A stretch of 64,000 nucleotides of DNA from Teredinibacter turnerae T7901 (GTDB lineage Bacteria > Pseudomonadota > Gammaproteobacteria > Pseudomonadales > Cellvibrionaceae): the NCBI RefSeq assembly GCF_000023025.1, contig NC_012997.1, positions 3,221,125-3,285,124 of the forward strand, in the 5' to 3' direction. The notes below the pieces were generated by a model. It searched no databases. It saw nothing but the letters and a program-made list of their open reading frames with translations, and was not told the origin of the DNA. How positions within the stretch are numbered: position 1 is the first letter of the stretch; every line of letters begins with the position of its first letter. This document shows positions 26,359-35,819 of this stretch, piece by piece. Both the position numbers and the translations under genes were made by a program.

Positions 26359-28311
26359 ATGACAACCAACAAATTAAAAGCCCTGGCATTTGCCGTAACG
26401 GCGGGCCTGTTTGCCGCAGTTCCTGCGGTAAATGCGGCATCGTGCAGCGGGGTTAATGTTTACCCGAACTGGACCGCACGCGATTGGTCCGGCGGCGCTT
26501 ACAACCACGCCAATGCCGGCGATCAGATGGTGTACCAAAATGCACTTTACCAGGCAAACTGGTATACCAACAGCACGCCCGGAAGCGATGGTTCATGGAC
26601 TAGCCTGGGCGCATGTGACGGTACTGGTAGCTCAACCTCTTCCAGTTCCAGCAGCTCATCAAGCAGTTCTTCGAGCAACAGTTCGTCGTCCTCATCCTCC
26701 TCTTCATCCAGTTCCAGCAGCTCTGGCGGCTCATGCACTGAAGTGTGTAGCTGGTATGGCCAGGGCACATACCCACTGTGTAGCAACACCAGCGGCTGGG
26801 GTTGGGAAAATGGTCAAAGCTGTATTGGCCGTCAAACCTGTGAGTCACAAAACGGTGGCAACGGTGGCGTAGTCAACAGCTGTGGTAACGGCAGCACTAG
26901 CTCTTCTTCGTCTAGCAGCTCCTCTTCCTCTAGCAGCTCAAGCTCTTCAAGCAGCTCGTCGTCCAGCTCCTCTGGTATGGGAAGCAGCACGTCCAGCAGC
27001 TCATCAAGCAGCAGCTCTTCCAGCAGCTCCAGCTCCTCCAGCACCAGCTCTTCTGGTATGCCTGGACCACGCGTGGACAACCCCTTCGCCGCTGCGCAGA
27101 AGTGGTACGTAAACCCAATGTGGTCAGCGAGTGCTGCAAACGAACCCGGCGGCTCTGTCATTGCCAACGAACCATCATTTGTCTGGATGGACCGTATCGG
27201 CGCAATCGAAGGACCTGCTGACGGCATGGGCCTGCGCGACCACTTGAACGAAGCCCTTGCACAAGGCGCTGACCTGTTCATGTTTGTTGTGTACGACCTG
27301 CCAAACCGTGACTGTGCTGCACTCGCCTCCAATGGTGAACTGCGCATCTCCGAAGATGGCTTCAACATCTACAAGTCCGACTACATCGCACCTATCGTTG
27401 AAATCATCAGCGACCCTGCATACGCAGGTATCAAAATCGCTGCGGTTATCGAGGTGGACTCACTGCCTAACCTGGTTACCAATCTGAGCGAACCTGACTG
27501 TCAGGAAGCAAATGGTCCTGGCGGCTACCGCGACGGCATTCGTCACGCCATTACTGAACTGGGCAAAATCCCCAACGTATACTCCTACGTGGATATTGCA
27601 CACTCAGGCTGGCTGGGCTGGAGCGACAACTTCGCGCAAGGCGTTAACCTGATTTATGAAGTGGTTGCCAACCTCGGTTCCGGCATTAACCCAATCGCCG
27701 GTTTCGTCAGTAACTCCGCTAACTACACGCCTGTGGAAGAACCCTTCTTGCCAGACGCCAACCTGCAGGTCGGTGGTCAGCCCGTTCGCTCTTCCGATTT
27801 CTATGAGTGGAACAGCTACCTGGCTGAGAAACCCTTCGTGACCGATTGGCGTTCTGCCATGATCTCGAAAGGTATGCCAAGCTCCATCGGTATGCTGATC
27901 GATACCGCACGTAACGGCTGGGGTGGCCCTGAGCGTCCAACTGCGCAGTCTACTTCCAACAACCTGAACACCTTCGTTAACGAATCACGTATCGACCGTC
28001 GTGAGCACCGCGGCAACTGGTGTAACCAGCCTGGTGGTGTCGGCTACCGTCCAACCGCTGCGCCTTCTCCAGGTATTGATGCCTACGTTTGGGTGAAACC
28101 ACAGGGTGAGTCTGACGGTGTTTCCGATCCTAACTTCGAGATCGATCCTAACGACCCGAACAAACAGCACGACCCAATGTGTGATCCGTTCGCCAGCAAC
28201 TCGTCCAACAGTGCATACGGCACCGGCGCTATGCCAAATGCTCCGCACGCTGGTCGCTGGTTCCCTGAAGCCTTCCAGCTTCTGGTGGAAAACGCTTACC
28301 CTCCCCTCTAA
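26359..28311 (+). CDS. GH6 cellulase with N-terminal CBM5 and CBM10
   Basis: 650 residues from ATG 26359 (GGAG about 12 nt upstream). Signal peptide 1-27 (VPAVNA). Modules are CBM5 (29-87; YPNWTARDW), polyserine linker, CBM10 (126-176; GWGWENGQSC), polyserine linker, and GH6 (233-650) with the aspartate motifs YDLPNRDC and VIEVDSL, plus WVKPQGESDG. The GH6 family hydrolyses beta-1,4-glucan with inversion, as cellobiohydrolases or endoglucanases. The whole protein equals the C-terminal two-thirds of CelAB without its GH5 domain, and the GH6 DNA is almost identical. It therefore probably arose by duplication of celAB, or donated its end to celAB. A strong terminator follows. Confidence 0.95.
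   Translation: MTTNKLKALAFAVTAGLFAAVPAVNAASCSGVNVYPNWTARDWSGGAYNHANAGDQMVYQNALYQANWYTNSTPGSDGSWTSLGACDGTGSSTSSSSSSSSSSSSSNSSSSSSSSSSSSSSSGGSCTEVCSWYGQGTYPLCSNTSGWGWENGQSCIGRQTCESQNGGNGGVVNSCGNGSTSSSSSSSSSSSSSSSSSSSSSSSSSGMGSSTSSSSSSSSSSSSSSSSSTSSSGMPGPRVDNPFAAAQKWYVNPMWSASAANEPGGSVIANEPSFVWMDRIGAIEGPADGMGLRDHLNEALAQGADLFMFVVYDLPNRDCAALASNGELRISEDGFNIYKSDYIAPIVEIISDPAYAGIKIAAVIEVDSLPNLVTNLSEPDCQEANGPGGYRDGIRHAITELGKIPNVYSYVDIAHSGWLGWSDNFAQGVNLIYEVVANLGSGINPIAGFVSNSANYTPVEEPFLPDANLQVGGQPVRSSDFYEWNSYLAEKPFVTDWRSAMISKGMPSSIGMLIDTARNGWGGPERPTAQSTSNNLNTFVNESRIDRREHRGNWCNQPGGVGYRPTAAPSPGIDAYVWVKPQGESDGVSDPNFEIDPNDPNKQHDPMCDPFASNSSNSAYGTGAMPNAPHAGRWFPEAFQLLVENAYPPL
27055..28300 (+). repeat. GH6 duplication, copy 2
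   Basis: Direct repeat of 22641-23886, offset 4414 bp. The CBM5 and CBM10 coding parts are also clearly related but more diverged, so near-identity is strongest over the GH6 domain. Confidence 0.95.
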
Positions 28312-28987
28312 GCGATAGCGAACGTTTAGTCCGCTCAAAACCGCGCCCATAAGGCGCGGTTTTTTTATCCTCTCAGAAACAACAGCTGCTTTCGTCGTGA
28401 TTCCAGTAGCGATCAACACGTATTTTGCGTTGTTCACCTTTACTACTTTAAAAGGGAAGGTGCGGCCGTGAGTAAAACTCCGGCAGCCAACGCGCGAACC
28501 ACCCAGAGAAAACAACGGCACCTCAAGATACATCGCCTGCATGTAAAAACAAGCTAAGGCTAGGACCTGTTGACACTAATTCGACTCATTCTGTTGCGGC
28601 TAAAATTTCGCTATCAAGTGATGCGGCACCCCGACGTTTAGAGTGTAGATTGTTCGGCATTCCCCTGTGCCTCACCCCTTCGGTGTTACACGCTAAAACG
28701 CTCCTGGCGTTTTAGTGGTTATTCCAAATGAGCGACAAACAACGCTGAGAGCGGGGTTTAGCCGCAACCTGCGAGGGGCCAAGAGCGAATGGACACAGGC
28801 AGATAGCAATTTGAAACACGTTGAGAGGCCGCCCCACCGAAACATAATCAGTGTGCGGCATATGATTTAAAACCCAGAACGGGAGCGTAGCGTAACTTGA
28901 GCACACATACTCGACGTACACATAACGACATAGCCTCACAAAATCAACTTGATGAGAGGCCGCTTTGATAGCGTCAAAGAATTAAGG
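28312..28987. other. Gene-free region between the GH6 gene and the AraC-type gene
   Basis: 676 bp between convergent genes. It holds the GH6 terminator, a perfect hairpin CTAAAACGC/GCGTTTTAG (28693-28715) and a stretch (about 28560-28940) whose texture, with several short palindromes, looks like a degenerate dispersed element. No gene is supported. Confidence 0.5.
28337..28366 (+). terminator. Rho-independent terminator after the GH6 gene
   Basis: An 11-bp stem (AAAACCGCGCC/GGCGCGGTTTT) with loop CATAA continues into a T run, 25 nt after the stop. Confidence 0.93.
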
Positions 28988-30193
28988 TTAAGCTTGCAAT
29001 GCAGGAAGGTGACGTTTTTTGTACTCTCGTGGCGTCACGCCTTCCATTTTTTTGAAAAAATTATTAAATGTCGCTTTGCTGTTAAAACCGACTTCATACA
29101 TGATGTCAAGCATAGTCGCGTTTTGATGATCATCCTGCAGCAATAGCTTTTTCGCATACTCAATGCGGCGAGTATTTATGAATTCAAAAAAATTACATTC
29201 GTAATGCCGGTTCAAAATAGTCGACAAGGTACGCGGCGATATTGACATTTCAGTCGCCAACACTTCGAGCGTCAGTGTCGATTGCAGGTACATCTTTTTT
29301 TCGTCCATCAGATAATCCAGGCGTTCAATGTACGCAGGATTAACTGTCGGAGCGGGCTTTTCGTCCTCTATTGAAGCTAAATGGGGCTGAGCTATGGCGA
29401 TTCTAAGCGGAAGTCGAGGCCAGTCATTCCCCCGCAGCGACAGGCGTGCACATCCCGCGACCATCCCCAACAGTAAAAAACAAGTGCCGTAATTCGAAAT
29501 AAGCCCCATTGCGTCCGCAGGCAGATGCGTATCGAAATGTCGGTTTAATACTAGAAATATCGCGATAATACTCGCCCATGCCCAAAGAGCCGCAAATCCA
29601 AACGCGACGAAATGCAAGCCAGACACCAGCGACTTGTTATTAACGAGTACTTTTTTATCCAGACTGTGTGTGTAATAGCGTAACTCCAAAATACAGAGAA
29701 CACCAAAATACAGACGTAAAAGCTCCCGAGCGAGAGTAATAAAAAATATCGTGAAGGTTTCCGAACTCATGCTATAGCCACGTTGAATTTCGGCTTTCAC
29801 ATCCGTTGGCAACATGTGATATGCAAGTGTCTGGTGAAACAAGAAAACTAAAAATGGCACCAGGTAGAAAAAATCAACCCCGCGCAGACGATAATTTTCG
29901 TAGAGCCGATAACGTAAATACAACAGTAGAAATGGGCCCTGCAACCAATAGCCTATTTCGAAAACGTAAAACCAATCGGGTAGATTATCAATAGCCCATG
30001 CACGTACCGCTGCGCCAAAGCTAATCAGGGTATCCAGTGGCACAGCGGCCAGCGATAGCAGAAAGCCGATCAGTAAACTATTTCCCAGCACAGCAGATTT
30101 CGCGTTTTCAACTAACGCAAAACCCAAAATCGCACACAGAAATATCGTAAATAATAGAACGACGTCATGCGTATTGAATAGAACGAGATTCAT
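28988..30193 (-). CDS. Membrane-anchored AraC-family transcription regulator
   Basis: 401 residues. The N-terminal 265 residues contain about seven transmembrane helices (for example LLFTIFLCAILGFALV, FLLSLAAVPLDTLISFGAAV, FALWAWASIIAIFLVLN). After a linker comes a C-terminal AraC-type DNA-binding domain (about 295-400; LEVLATEMSISPRTLSTILN, DIMYEVGFNSKATFNNFFKK, GVTPREYKKR). Such proteins sense a signal in or across the membrane and control transcription directly. It lies between the cellulase cluster and the TonB-dependent receptor gene, so either could be its target. The start at 30193 lacks a strong ribosome site. Confidence 0.88.
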   Translation of the reverse strand: MNLVLFNTHDVVLLFTIFLCAILGFALVENAKSAVLGNSLLIGFLLSLAAVPLDTLISFGAAVRAWAIDNLPDWFYVFEIGYWLQGPFLLLYLRYRLYENYRLRGVDFFYLVPFLVFLFHQTLAYHMLPTDVKAEIQRGYSMSSETFTIFFITLARELLRLYFGVLCILELRYYTHSLDKKVLVNNKSLVSGLHFVAFGFAALWAWASIIAIFLVLNRHFDTHLPADAMGLISNYGTCFLLLGMVAGCARLSLRGNDWPRLPLRIAIAQPHLASIEDEKPAPTVNPAYIERLDYLMDEKKMYLQSTLTLEVLATEMSISPRTLSTILNRHYECNFFEFINTRRIEYAKKLLLQDDHQNATMLDIMYEVGFNSKATFNNFFKKMEGVTPREYKKRHLPALQA

Positions 30194-30466
30194 CGAACAA
30201 GCCCCACACCAAGCAGTTCAACGTAGCGTTGATTGTTATTATTATTTAAGCTGGAGTTTTTCATCACGCGCCAAGCGTGAATATCATTTCCTGCTTTTCG
30301 CCCTATTGTAAAACAAAGTCACCACCAAAGGGCAAACTCAAACGATAAAAAATACAGGGAAGAATACGTACGCATCACACTTAAGCATCAAATATAATCG
30401 TTCGATTAAATCTTAAGAATGAGTAAAATTGACCATAAGTAATTGATGGATTTAACAAACCATCGG

Positions 30467-32518
30467 CTAGAAGTCTACACCAACACCAACTGAAACCCTC
30501 TGCTCAGGCCCATAGCTCCCGTATTGAAAGTTTACCAGTTCGTTGGCAGGGTAACGAATATCGTCATTGAGAAAATTAAACGCATGAAAGTTGAGATACC
30601 ATTTTTCACCGCTTTTTTGATAGCGGATATTGGCGTTTAAGAGAAAATAGCCATCGACTTTGTCGCCCTTTCGATAAACCGATTGATCATCCGAATCGAT
30701 TTGATAATCCGCGAGCATTTCGTCCACATAGATCATCGATCCACTGATTCGCCAATCAGAAAATCCATAACCTGACTGAAGTTTTAAGATAACGTGTGGT
30801 GAGTTTCCAATATCGACACTCTCGGCTAAAGCCTCGTCTTTCGTGCGTTGGACAACGGTACTAAAATCTGCAAAGAATGCCGATTTCGGCCGATACTTCA
30901 CAATAAGCTCGGCGCCCTGGGTAGACCACTCTCCGTCATTGACAAGTGAAGGTACAAAACGCCCACTAACAACGGTCTGAAAAGTACGTAACAAATTCTC
31001 TGTCTCATTCCAGAAAAAAGCTGAATTAATACTCCATGCCCCTTGCAAATAGGTATAACTGGCTTCCAAAGAAGTAATCTTCTCAGGCTCGAATAATATC
31101 CAGGAACGGTTATCTTGCGTTCCAGTACTGTAACTCAGGCGTATGGAATGTGCGTCGTTTAGTTTAAATATAGTTGCCAGCTTCGCCGCCCGATCATCTC
31201 GACTGTCGACGTCAACCTCGTAACTCAATGCTGACGTACGATTTTCCCGTACACGCAACTGGTAATTACTGATTGAACTCAGTCGATAACCGGCAACAAG
31301 CGTGACTGACTGAGTGAGGGGAAAATTGACGTTTGCAAACCCGCTGACACTGTCAACGTCTGAAGACTGTCTAAGGTCCCGGTATCTTGCGCCGTCAGCC
31401 GAGATCTGGATATCGACATCGCTTTCGATACTCGACAACTGTCGGTAGTTGATTCCACCAACCCACCGCGCACCCAGCCAGCCGTGAGCACGAAGCAGCC
31501 CTTCAATTTCGTAGCGTTTAGAGCCCTGCTTCTGATAGCCCTCGTTATCCACAGTCGTGAAATCCGGCTCGGTGTGATAATTCAACTCGCTAAAAATACC
31601 TGTCAGGCTACCTTCAACCACTTCGCTTAAGGTGTAGTCGTATTGGGCATGTACATCCCAGTTCGTGAGTTTCAGTTTGGTCCCCAAACGATGTGCGGGC
31701 ACAACGGGATAGAAACCGTAGCGCATGTCAGAATAGCGTGCGCCCACGGTGAAGTTGCTTCGGCGCGCGCTAATATCAAGATTGGCATTGTCCTGGTTCA
31801 GAGTACCATCCAAATCATGATTATATTGCGGATAGTTTGCTTCAAGCGCATCTTGCTGCTCTGGGCTGGTAAGATCATCTATGCTTCCACCAATGCCATA
31901 GGTGCGGTCTGCCCCCAGATTAAACACTACTTCACCCTCCTCCAGCTCCTTGCTTAATCGCAAAAATCCTTTGTTGTATCCGTTGCCTCCGTATGCGCCA
32001 ACAACTTTCCCGTTCGCGCTACCGGCGTCATTAGTAATGACGTTTATACTGCCAAGAAACGCATTGTTTCCGTATATCACCGACGATGGGCCACGTACAA
32101 ATTCAATACGATCAATACTGTCGATGGGTATATTAATGCGGCTGCGATCAGGTAAGGTCAATCCCTTGATACGAGATGGATGCTGTTGTACGCCATTGAT
32201 TAAAAATGCGAAAGAGCCGCCGACAACGCCTCGCATCCCGATGAGAAAATCTTCATAACTATCAATGTGATACACACCGGGAAGGTTCATCAGAAGCTCT
32301 GCGAGCGAGTCGTAGCCCATAAGCGCAATATCGTCACGCTGGACAATCGTCACAGAATTGGGAATATCTGCAAGCGTATCTTCAGACTTGGACGCCGAGG
32401 TAATAGGCGTGTCCATCAGGTCTTTTAACGAAAGCTCAAATAGCTCTCGCGCTTGCGCGGGTACAGAAAACAAACACGCCGCGCAAATACCGATGGCGAA
32501 TTGTGATGTCCGTTGCAT
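30467..32518 (-). CDS. TonB-dependent outer membrane receptor, last gene of the RND efflux operon
   Basis: 683 residues from ATG 32518 (AGGG 8 nt upstream; a GTG two codons earlier is possible). Signal peptide about 1-23 (VPAQA). The plug domain (about 45-155) has the usual VTIVQRDDIALMGY, MRGVVGGSFAFLINGV and DRIEFVRGPSSVIYGNNA. A beta-barrel follows, ending in VSVGVGVDF with C-terminal Phe. It resembles siderophore, metal or small-organic receptors, but no substrate can be given. It is the last gene of an operon with an ArsR-type repressor and an RND pump, an unusual partnership of import and efflux. A hairpin lies between it and the pump gene. Confidence 0.88.
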   Translation of the reverse strand: MQRTSQFAIGICAACLFSVPAQARELFELSLKDLMDTPITSASKSEDTLADIPNSVTIVQRDDIALMGYDSLAELLMNLPGVYHIDSYEDFLIGMRGVVGGSFAFLINGVQQHPSRIKGLTLPDRSRINIPIDSIDRIEFVRGPSSVIYGNNAFLGSINVITNDAGSANGKVVGAYGGNGYNKGFLRLSKELEEGEVVFNLGADRTYGIGGSIDDLTSPEQQDALEANYPQYNHDLDGTLNQDNANLDISARRSNFTVGARYSDMRYGFYPVVPAHRLGTKLKLTNWDVHAQYDYTLSEVVEGSLTGIFSELNYHTEPDFTTVDNEGYQKQGSKRYEIEGLLRAHGWLGARWVGGINYRQLSSIESDVDIQISADGARYRDLRQSSDVDSVSGFANVNFPLTQSVTLVAGYRLSSISNYQLRVRENRTSALSYEVDVDSRDDRAAKLATIFKLNDAHSIRLSYSTGTQDNRSWILFEPEKITSLEASYTYLQGAWSINSAFFWNETENLLRTFQTVVSGRFVPSLVNDGEWSTQGAELIVKYRPKSAFFADFSTVVQRTKDEALAESVDIGNSPHVILKLQSGYGFSDWRISGSMIYVDEMLADYQIDSDDQSVYRKGDKVDGYFLLNANIRYQKSGEKWYLNFHAFNFLNDDIRYPANELVNFQYGSYGPEQRVSVGVGVDF

Positions 32519-32536
32519 GACCACAGCCCTGTATCC

Positions 32537-32567
32537 TTGGAGTGTCGAGCCCAGCCCGGCACTCCAA
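32537..32567 (-). other. Inverted repeat between RND pump and receptor genes
   Basis: Perfect 8-base arms (TTGGAGTG/CACTCCAA on the plus strand) with a 15-nt spacer occupy most of the gap between the two genes. As there is no T run, it may tune or protect the transcript so that pump and receptor are made in different amounts. Confidence 0.45.
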
Positions 32568-32583
32568 ACGGACGCACCAGCAG

Positions 32584-35500
32584 CTAGTCGACCTCCGGTT
32601 TTTCAGCAGAATCGTACTCATAGGCGTAATACACAACGGGTATTACTAACAGCGTGAGCACTGTCGACACCAGCAAACCAAATATCAAAGACACTGCCAA
32701 ACCACCAAATATCGGGTCGTCCAGGATAAAGAACCCACCCATCATCGCCGCAATCGCCGTCAGCGCAATCGGCACTGACCGAACCGCTGCAGCTTCGATG
32801 GTGGCCTGTTGCAGGTTTTTCCCTGCGGCCTGCTGCTGCTGAATAAAATCCACCAACAAAATCGAGTTTCTTACGATAATTCCTGCCAGAGCAATCATGC
32901 CGATCATTGATGGCGCAGTAAATTGCTGCCCAAGCAAAGCATGGCCTGGCATTATTCCGATTATAGTCAAGGGAATCGGAGCCATAATTATTAATGGCGT
33001 GGAGTACGACCTGAATTGTGCGACGACAAGCAAATAGATCATGATAAGGCCAACGGAATAGGCAATTCCCATATCCCGAAAGGTTTCGAACGTCACTTGC
33101 CACTCGCCATCCCACTTGAGACTCCAGGCGTAAGGATTTTCTGGCTGCGAGGTATAAAACTGCTCTACTGGGGCACCGTTGATTGGTTCGTTGGACAATG
33201 TAGATGCGATAGACGCCAGCCCATACAGCGGGCTGTCCGTCTCGCCCGCTGCGTCTCCCATTACATAAACGACCGGCAATAAATCTTTGTGGTAGATGGT
33301 TTGATCGCGCCGCTGTTGCCGCAAAAAAGTCACTTCGCTAAGTGCAACCATCTCGCCAGTGCGGGATTTAACCTGAAGTTGCTGCAATGTCTGTAAATCG
33401 CTCTGTGCTGCAGAGGGCAGCTCCAGACGTACAGGAACCGGGACTTTGGCGTGGCTATCGTGCAGGTAGGAAACATCCTCTCCCTGCAGCGCTGCATTGA
33501 TATCCGCGACAATCGCCTGCTGACTGACGCCTAACTGGGATGCACGGGCTCTGTCGACAACAAGCACCCATTTCTCCTGCGCGTGCTCGCGCGTATCGTC
33601 GACGTCAACCACATCTGGCGTTGCTCGGAAAATCTCGCCGATCTTTGCCGCCACATCCAACTGGCGCCGATAATCCAAGCCGTAAATTTCAGCAACTAAC
33701 GGTGCCATGACCGGCGGCCCTGGCGGCATCTCAACAACCTTTACATTCGCACCAAATTTTTTCGCGGTTGCTTGCACCAGTGCACGCGCCTCGAGCGCGA
33801 TATCGTGACTTTTGCGGTGTCTTTTTTTCTTATGCACCAGATTGACTTGAATATCGCCTTCATGCGAGCCATGCCGCAAATAATACTGGCGCACCAAGCC
33901 ATTAAAATTGATCGGTGCGGCGGTGCCGGCGTAGGTCTGGTAATTGTCCAGTTCGGGTAGCTGTTCAAGGTCGTCTGCCAATGCCTGCAATACCCGTTGT
34001 GTTTGCTCAAGCGGAGTCCCTTCCGGCATATCCACGACCAGCTGAAATTCGCTTTTGTTGTCAAAAGGCAGCATTTTCATGATGACCGATTGACTTGCCA
34101 CCAAACTCAACGACAACGCGATCAACCCAATAATCGTCAGCAACAAAAATATGCGATTGCGTTTGCCCTCGGCGCGATTGAGGAAAGGCGTCATTATTTT
34201 TTCAAAGGTGTGGTGGAGACGGGTTTTCACCTGCGTTTCGCTATGGCCGTGCCCCCCAGAGGAACTCGTTTTAAACATCCGGAAAAACAGCCAGGGTGTT
34301 ACCACAAAAGCGACCGCCAAAGAAATTAACATCCCCGTTGAGGCATTGATTGGAATCGGCCGCATGTAGGGCCCCATCAACCCGGTAACAAAAGCCATGG
34401 GCAACAGTGCTGCGATCACCGTGAAGGTCGCCAATATGGTTGGCCCGCCAACTTCATCCACAGCCACAGGAATGGCTTCGCGTAGCGTTTTACCGCCCAG
34501 CCCCATGTGGCGGTGAATATTTTCTACTACCACAATTGCATCGTCGACCAAAATGCCGATTGAAAAAATCAGTGCAAACAACGAGACCCGATTTAATGTA
34601 AAACCCCACGCCCAGGACGCAAACAGGGTAATCGCCAAAGTCACCACGACCGCAACACCGACGACGATGGCTTCGCGCCTGCCGAGTGCGAACATCACCA
34701 GCACAATGACCGACAGCGTGGCGAATATCAGCTTTTTAATCAGCGTTTGCGCTTTTTCCGCGGCGGTCGCACCGTAATTACGCGTCACGGTTGCTTCTAC
34801 ACCATCCGGGAAATACACACCTTTCATTTGTTCAAAACGGGCGATAACCGCATCCGCGACATCCACTGCATTTTCACCCGGCTTTTTTGCCACCGACAAA
34901 GTCACTGCCGGATAGCGACCGCCGGAATTTTCCGCATTCGCAGGCCCGAGGCCGTGGGTAACATAGCTTGAAGGTGTTTCCGCCCCGAGCGACAGCTGAG
35001 CGATATCGCGCAGAAAAACCGGAGCGCCATTGCTCACTCCAACAACCAAATCACCCACTTCATCGGCAGAGATCAGAAAGGTACCCGCTTGCACCTGCAC
35101 CGTTCGGTTATCACTCACCAGCTCCCCGGCATTGGCCGAGGCATTAGCGGCGGCGAGACTGTTGCGAATATCCGCCAGCGACAAACCATAGGCCGCCAGC
35201 CTGGCCGGATCGAAGCTCACTTTTAATACCCGCTCAGGGCCCCCAATAGTTTCGATGTCCCGCGTTCCCGGCACACGCTGTAATTCTGCTTCCATGGCAT
35301 GGGCAATCCGCAACAGGTCACTGGCGGTCAATGCCGGGTTTTTACTCCACAGGGTGCCAGTCACAACCGGCACATCATCAATCCCCTTGGGTTTGATTAA
35401 CGGTTGGCCAACGCCGAGATTGTGTGGCAGCGCGTCCTGATTTGAGTAGAACGCGTTGTATAACCGCACAATCGCGTCGGTGCGGGGCTCACCGACGGTA

Positions 35501-35817
35501 AAGCGTACCGTCAGCACGGCCATACCAGGAGAGGACGCCGAGTAGATATGCTTAACACCGGAAATTTCAGAGACCACCTGCTCTGCAGGTGTTGTCACCA
35601 AAGATTCCACTTCCTCAGCCGTTGCGCCAGGAAACGGAATAAATACATTGGCGAAGGTCACATTAATTTGCGGCTCTTCTTCTCGCGGGGTAATCATTAC
35701 GGCGAACAACCCGAGCAATAACCCGGTGAGCGCGAGCAGCGGCGTAATTTCGGAGGTGAGGAATGCGCGGGCAATTCGCCCGGAAATACCCAGCGACGGG
35801 CCTGCATGATCGGACAT
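32584..35817 (-). CDS. RND-family efflux pump inner membrane protein (AcrB-like)
   Basis: 1077 residues, full length for the family. ATG 35817 is 2 nt after the adaptor stop, with GGGAG 8 nt upstream. It has the 12-helix RND layout with two large periplasmic loops. The proton-relay motif GILVDDAIVVVENI is in helix 4, and family signatures such as FPGATAEEVESLVTTPAEQ and GMIALAGIIVRNSILLVDF are present. It exports small molecules from the periplasm using the proton gradient with the adaptor encoded just upstream and an outer membrane channel not encoded here. The asparagine/aspartate pattern fits the hydrophobe/amphiphile exporters (HAE) better than metal pumps, since metal-pump helix-4 motifs are absent. 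The substrate is unknown. Confidence 0.92.
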   Translation of the reverse strand: MSDHAGPSLGISGRIARAFLTSEITPLLALTGLLLGLFAVMITPREEEPQINVTFANVFIPFPGATAEEVESLVTTPAEQVVSEISGVKHIYSASSPGMAVLTVRFTVGEPRTDAIVRLYNAFYSNQDALPHNLGVGQPLIKPKGIDDVPVVTGTLWSKNPALTASDLLRIAHAMEAELQRVPGTRDIETIGGPERVLKVSFDPARLAAYGLSLADIRNSLAAANASANAGELVSDNRTVQVQAGTFLISADEVGDLVVGVSNGAPVFLRDIAQLSLGAETPSSYVTHGLGPANAENSGGRYPAVTLSVAKKPGENAVDVADAVIARFEQMKGVYFPDGVEATVTRNYGATAAEKAQTLIKKLIFATLSVIVLVMFALGRREAIVVGVAVVVTLAITLFASWAWGFTLNRVSLFALIFSIGILVDDAIVVVENIHRHMGLGGKTLREAIPVAVDEVGGPTILATFTVIAALLPMAFVTGLMGPYMRPIPINASTGMLISLAVAFVVTPWLFFRMFKTSSSGGHGHSETQVKTRLHHTFEKIMTPFLNRAEGKRNRIFLLLTIIGLIALSLSLVASQSVIMKMLPFDNKSEFQLVVDMPEGTPLEQTQRVLQALADDLEQLPELDNYQTYAGTAAPINFNGLVRQYYLRHGSHEGDIQVNLVHKKKRHRKSHDIALEARALVQATAKKFGANVKVVEMPPGPPVMAPLVAEIYGLDYRRQLDVAAKIGEIFRATPDVVDVDDTREHAQEKWVLVVDRARASQLGVSQQAIVADINAALQGEDVSYLHDSHAKVPVPVRLELPSAAQSDLQTLQQLQVKSRTGEMVALSEVTFLRQQRRDQTIYHKDLLPVVYVMGDAAGETDSPLYGLASIASTLSNEPINGAPVEQFYTSQPENPYAWSLKWDGEWQVTFETFRDMGIAYSVGLIMIYLLVVAQFRSYSTPLIIMAPIPLTIIGIMPGHALLGQQFTAPSMIGMIALAGIIVRNSILLVDFIQQQQAAGKNLQQATIEAAAVRSVPIALTAIAAMMGGFFILDDPIFGGLAVSLIFGLLVSTVLTLLVIPVVYYAYEYDSAEKPEVD

Positions 35818-35819
35818 AA

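Noticed and set aside
28712-28939. 75-codon minus-strand frame in the region after the GH6 terminator
   Set aside because: No domain and low-complexity cysteine/tyrosine content; more likely part of a non-coding element.
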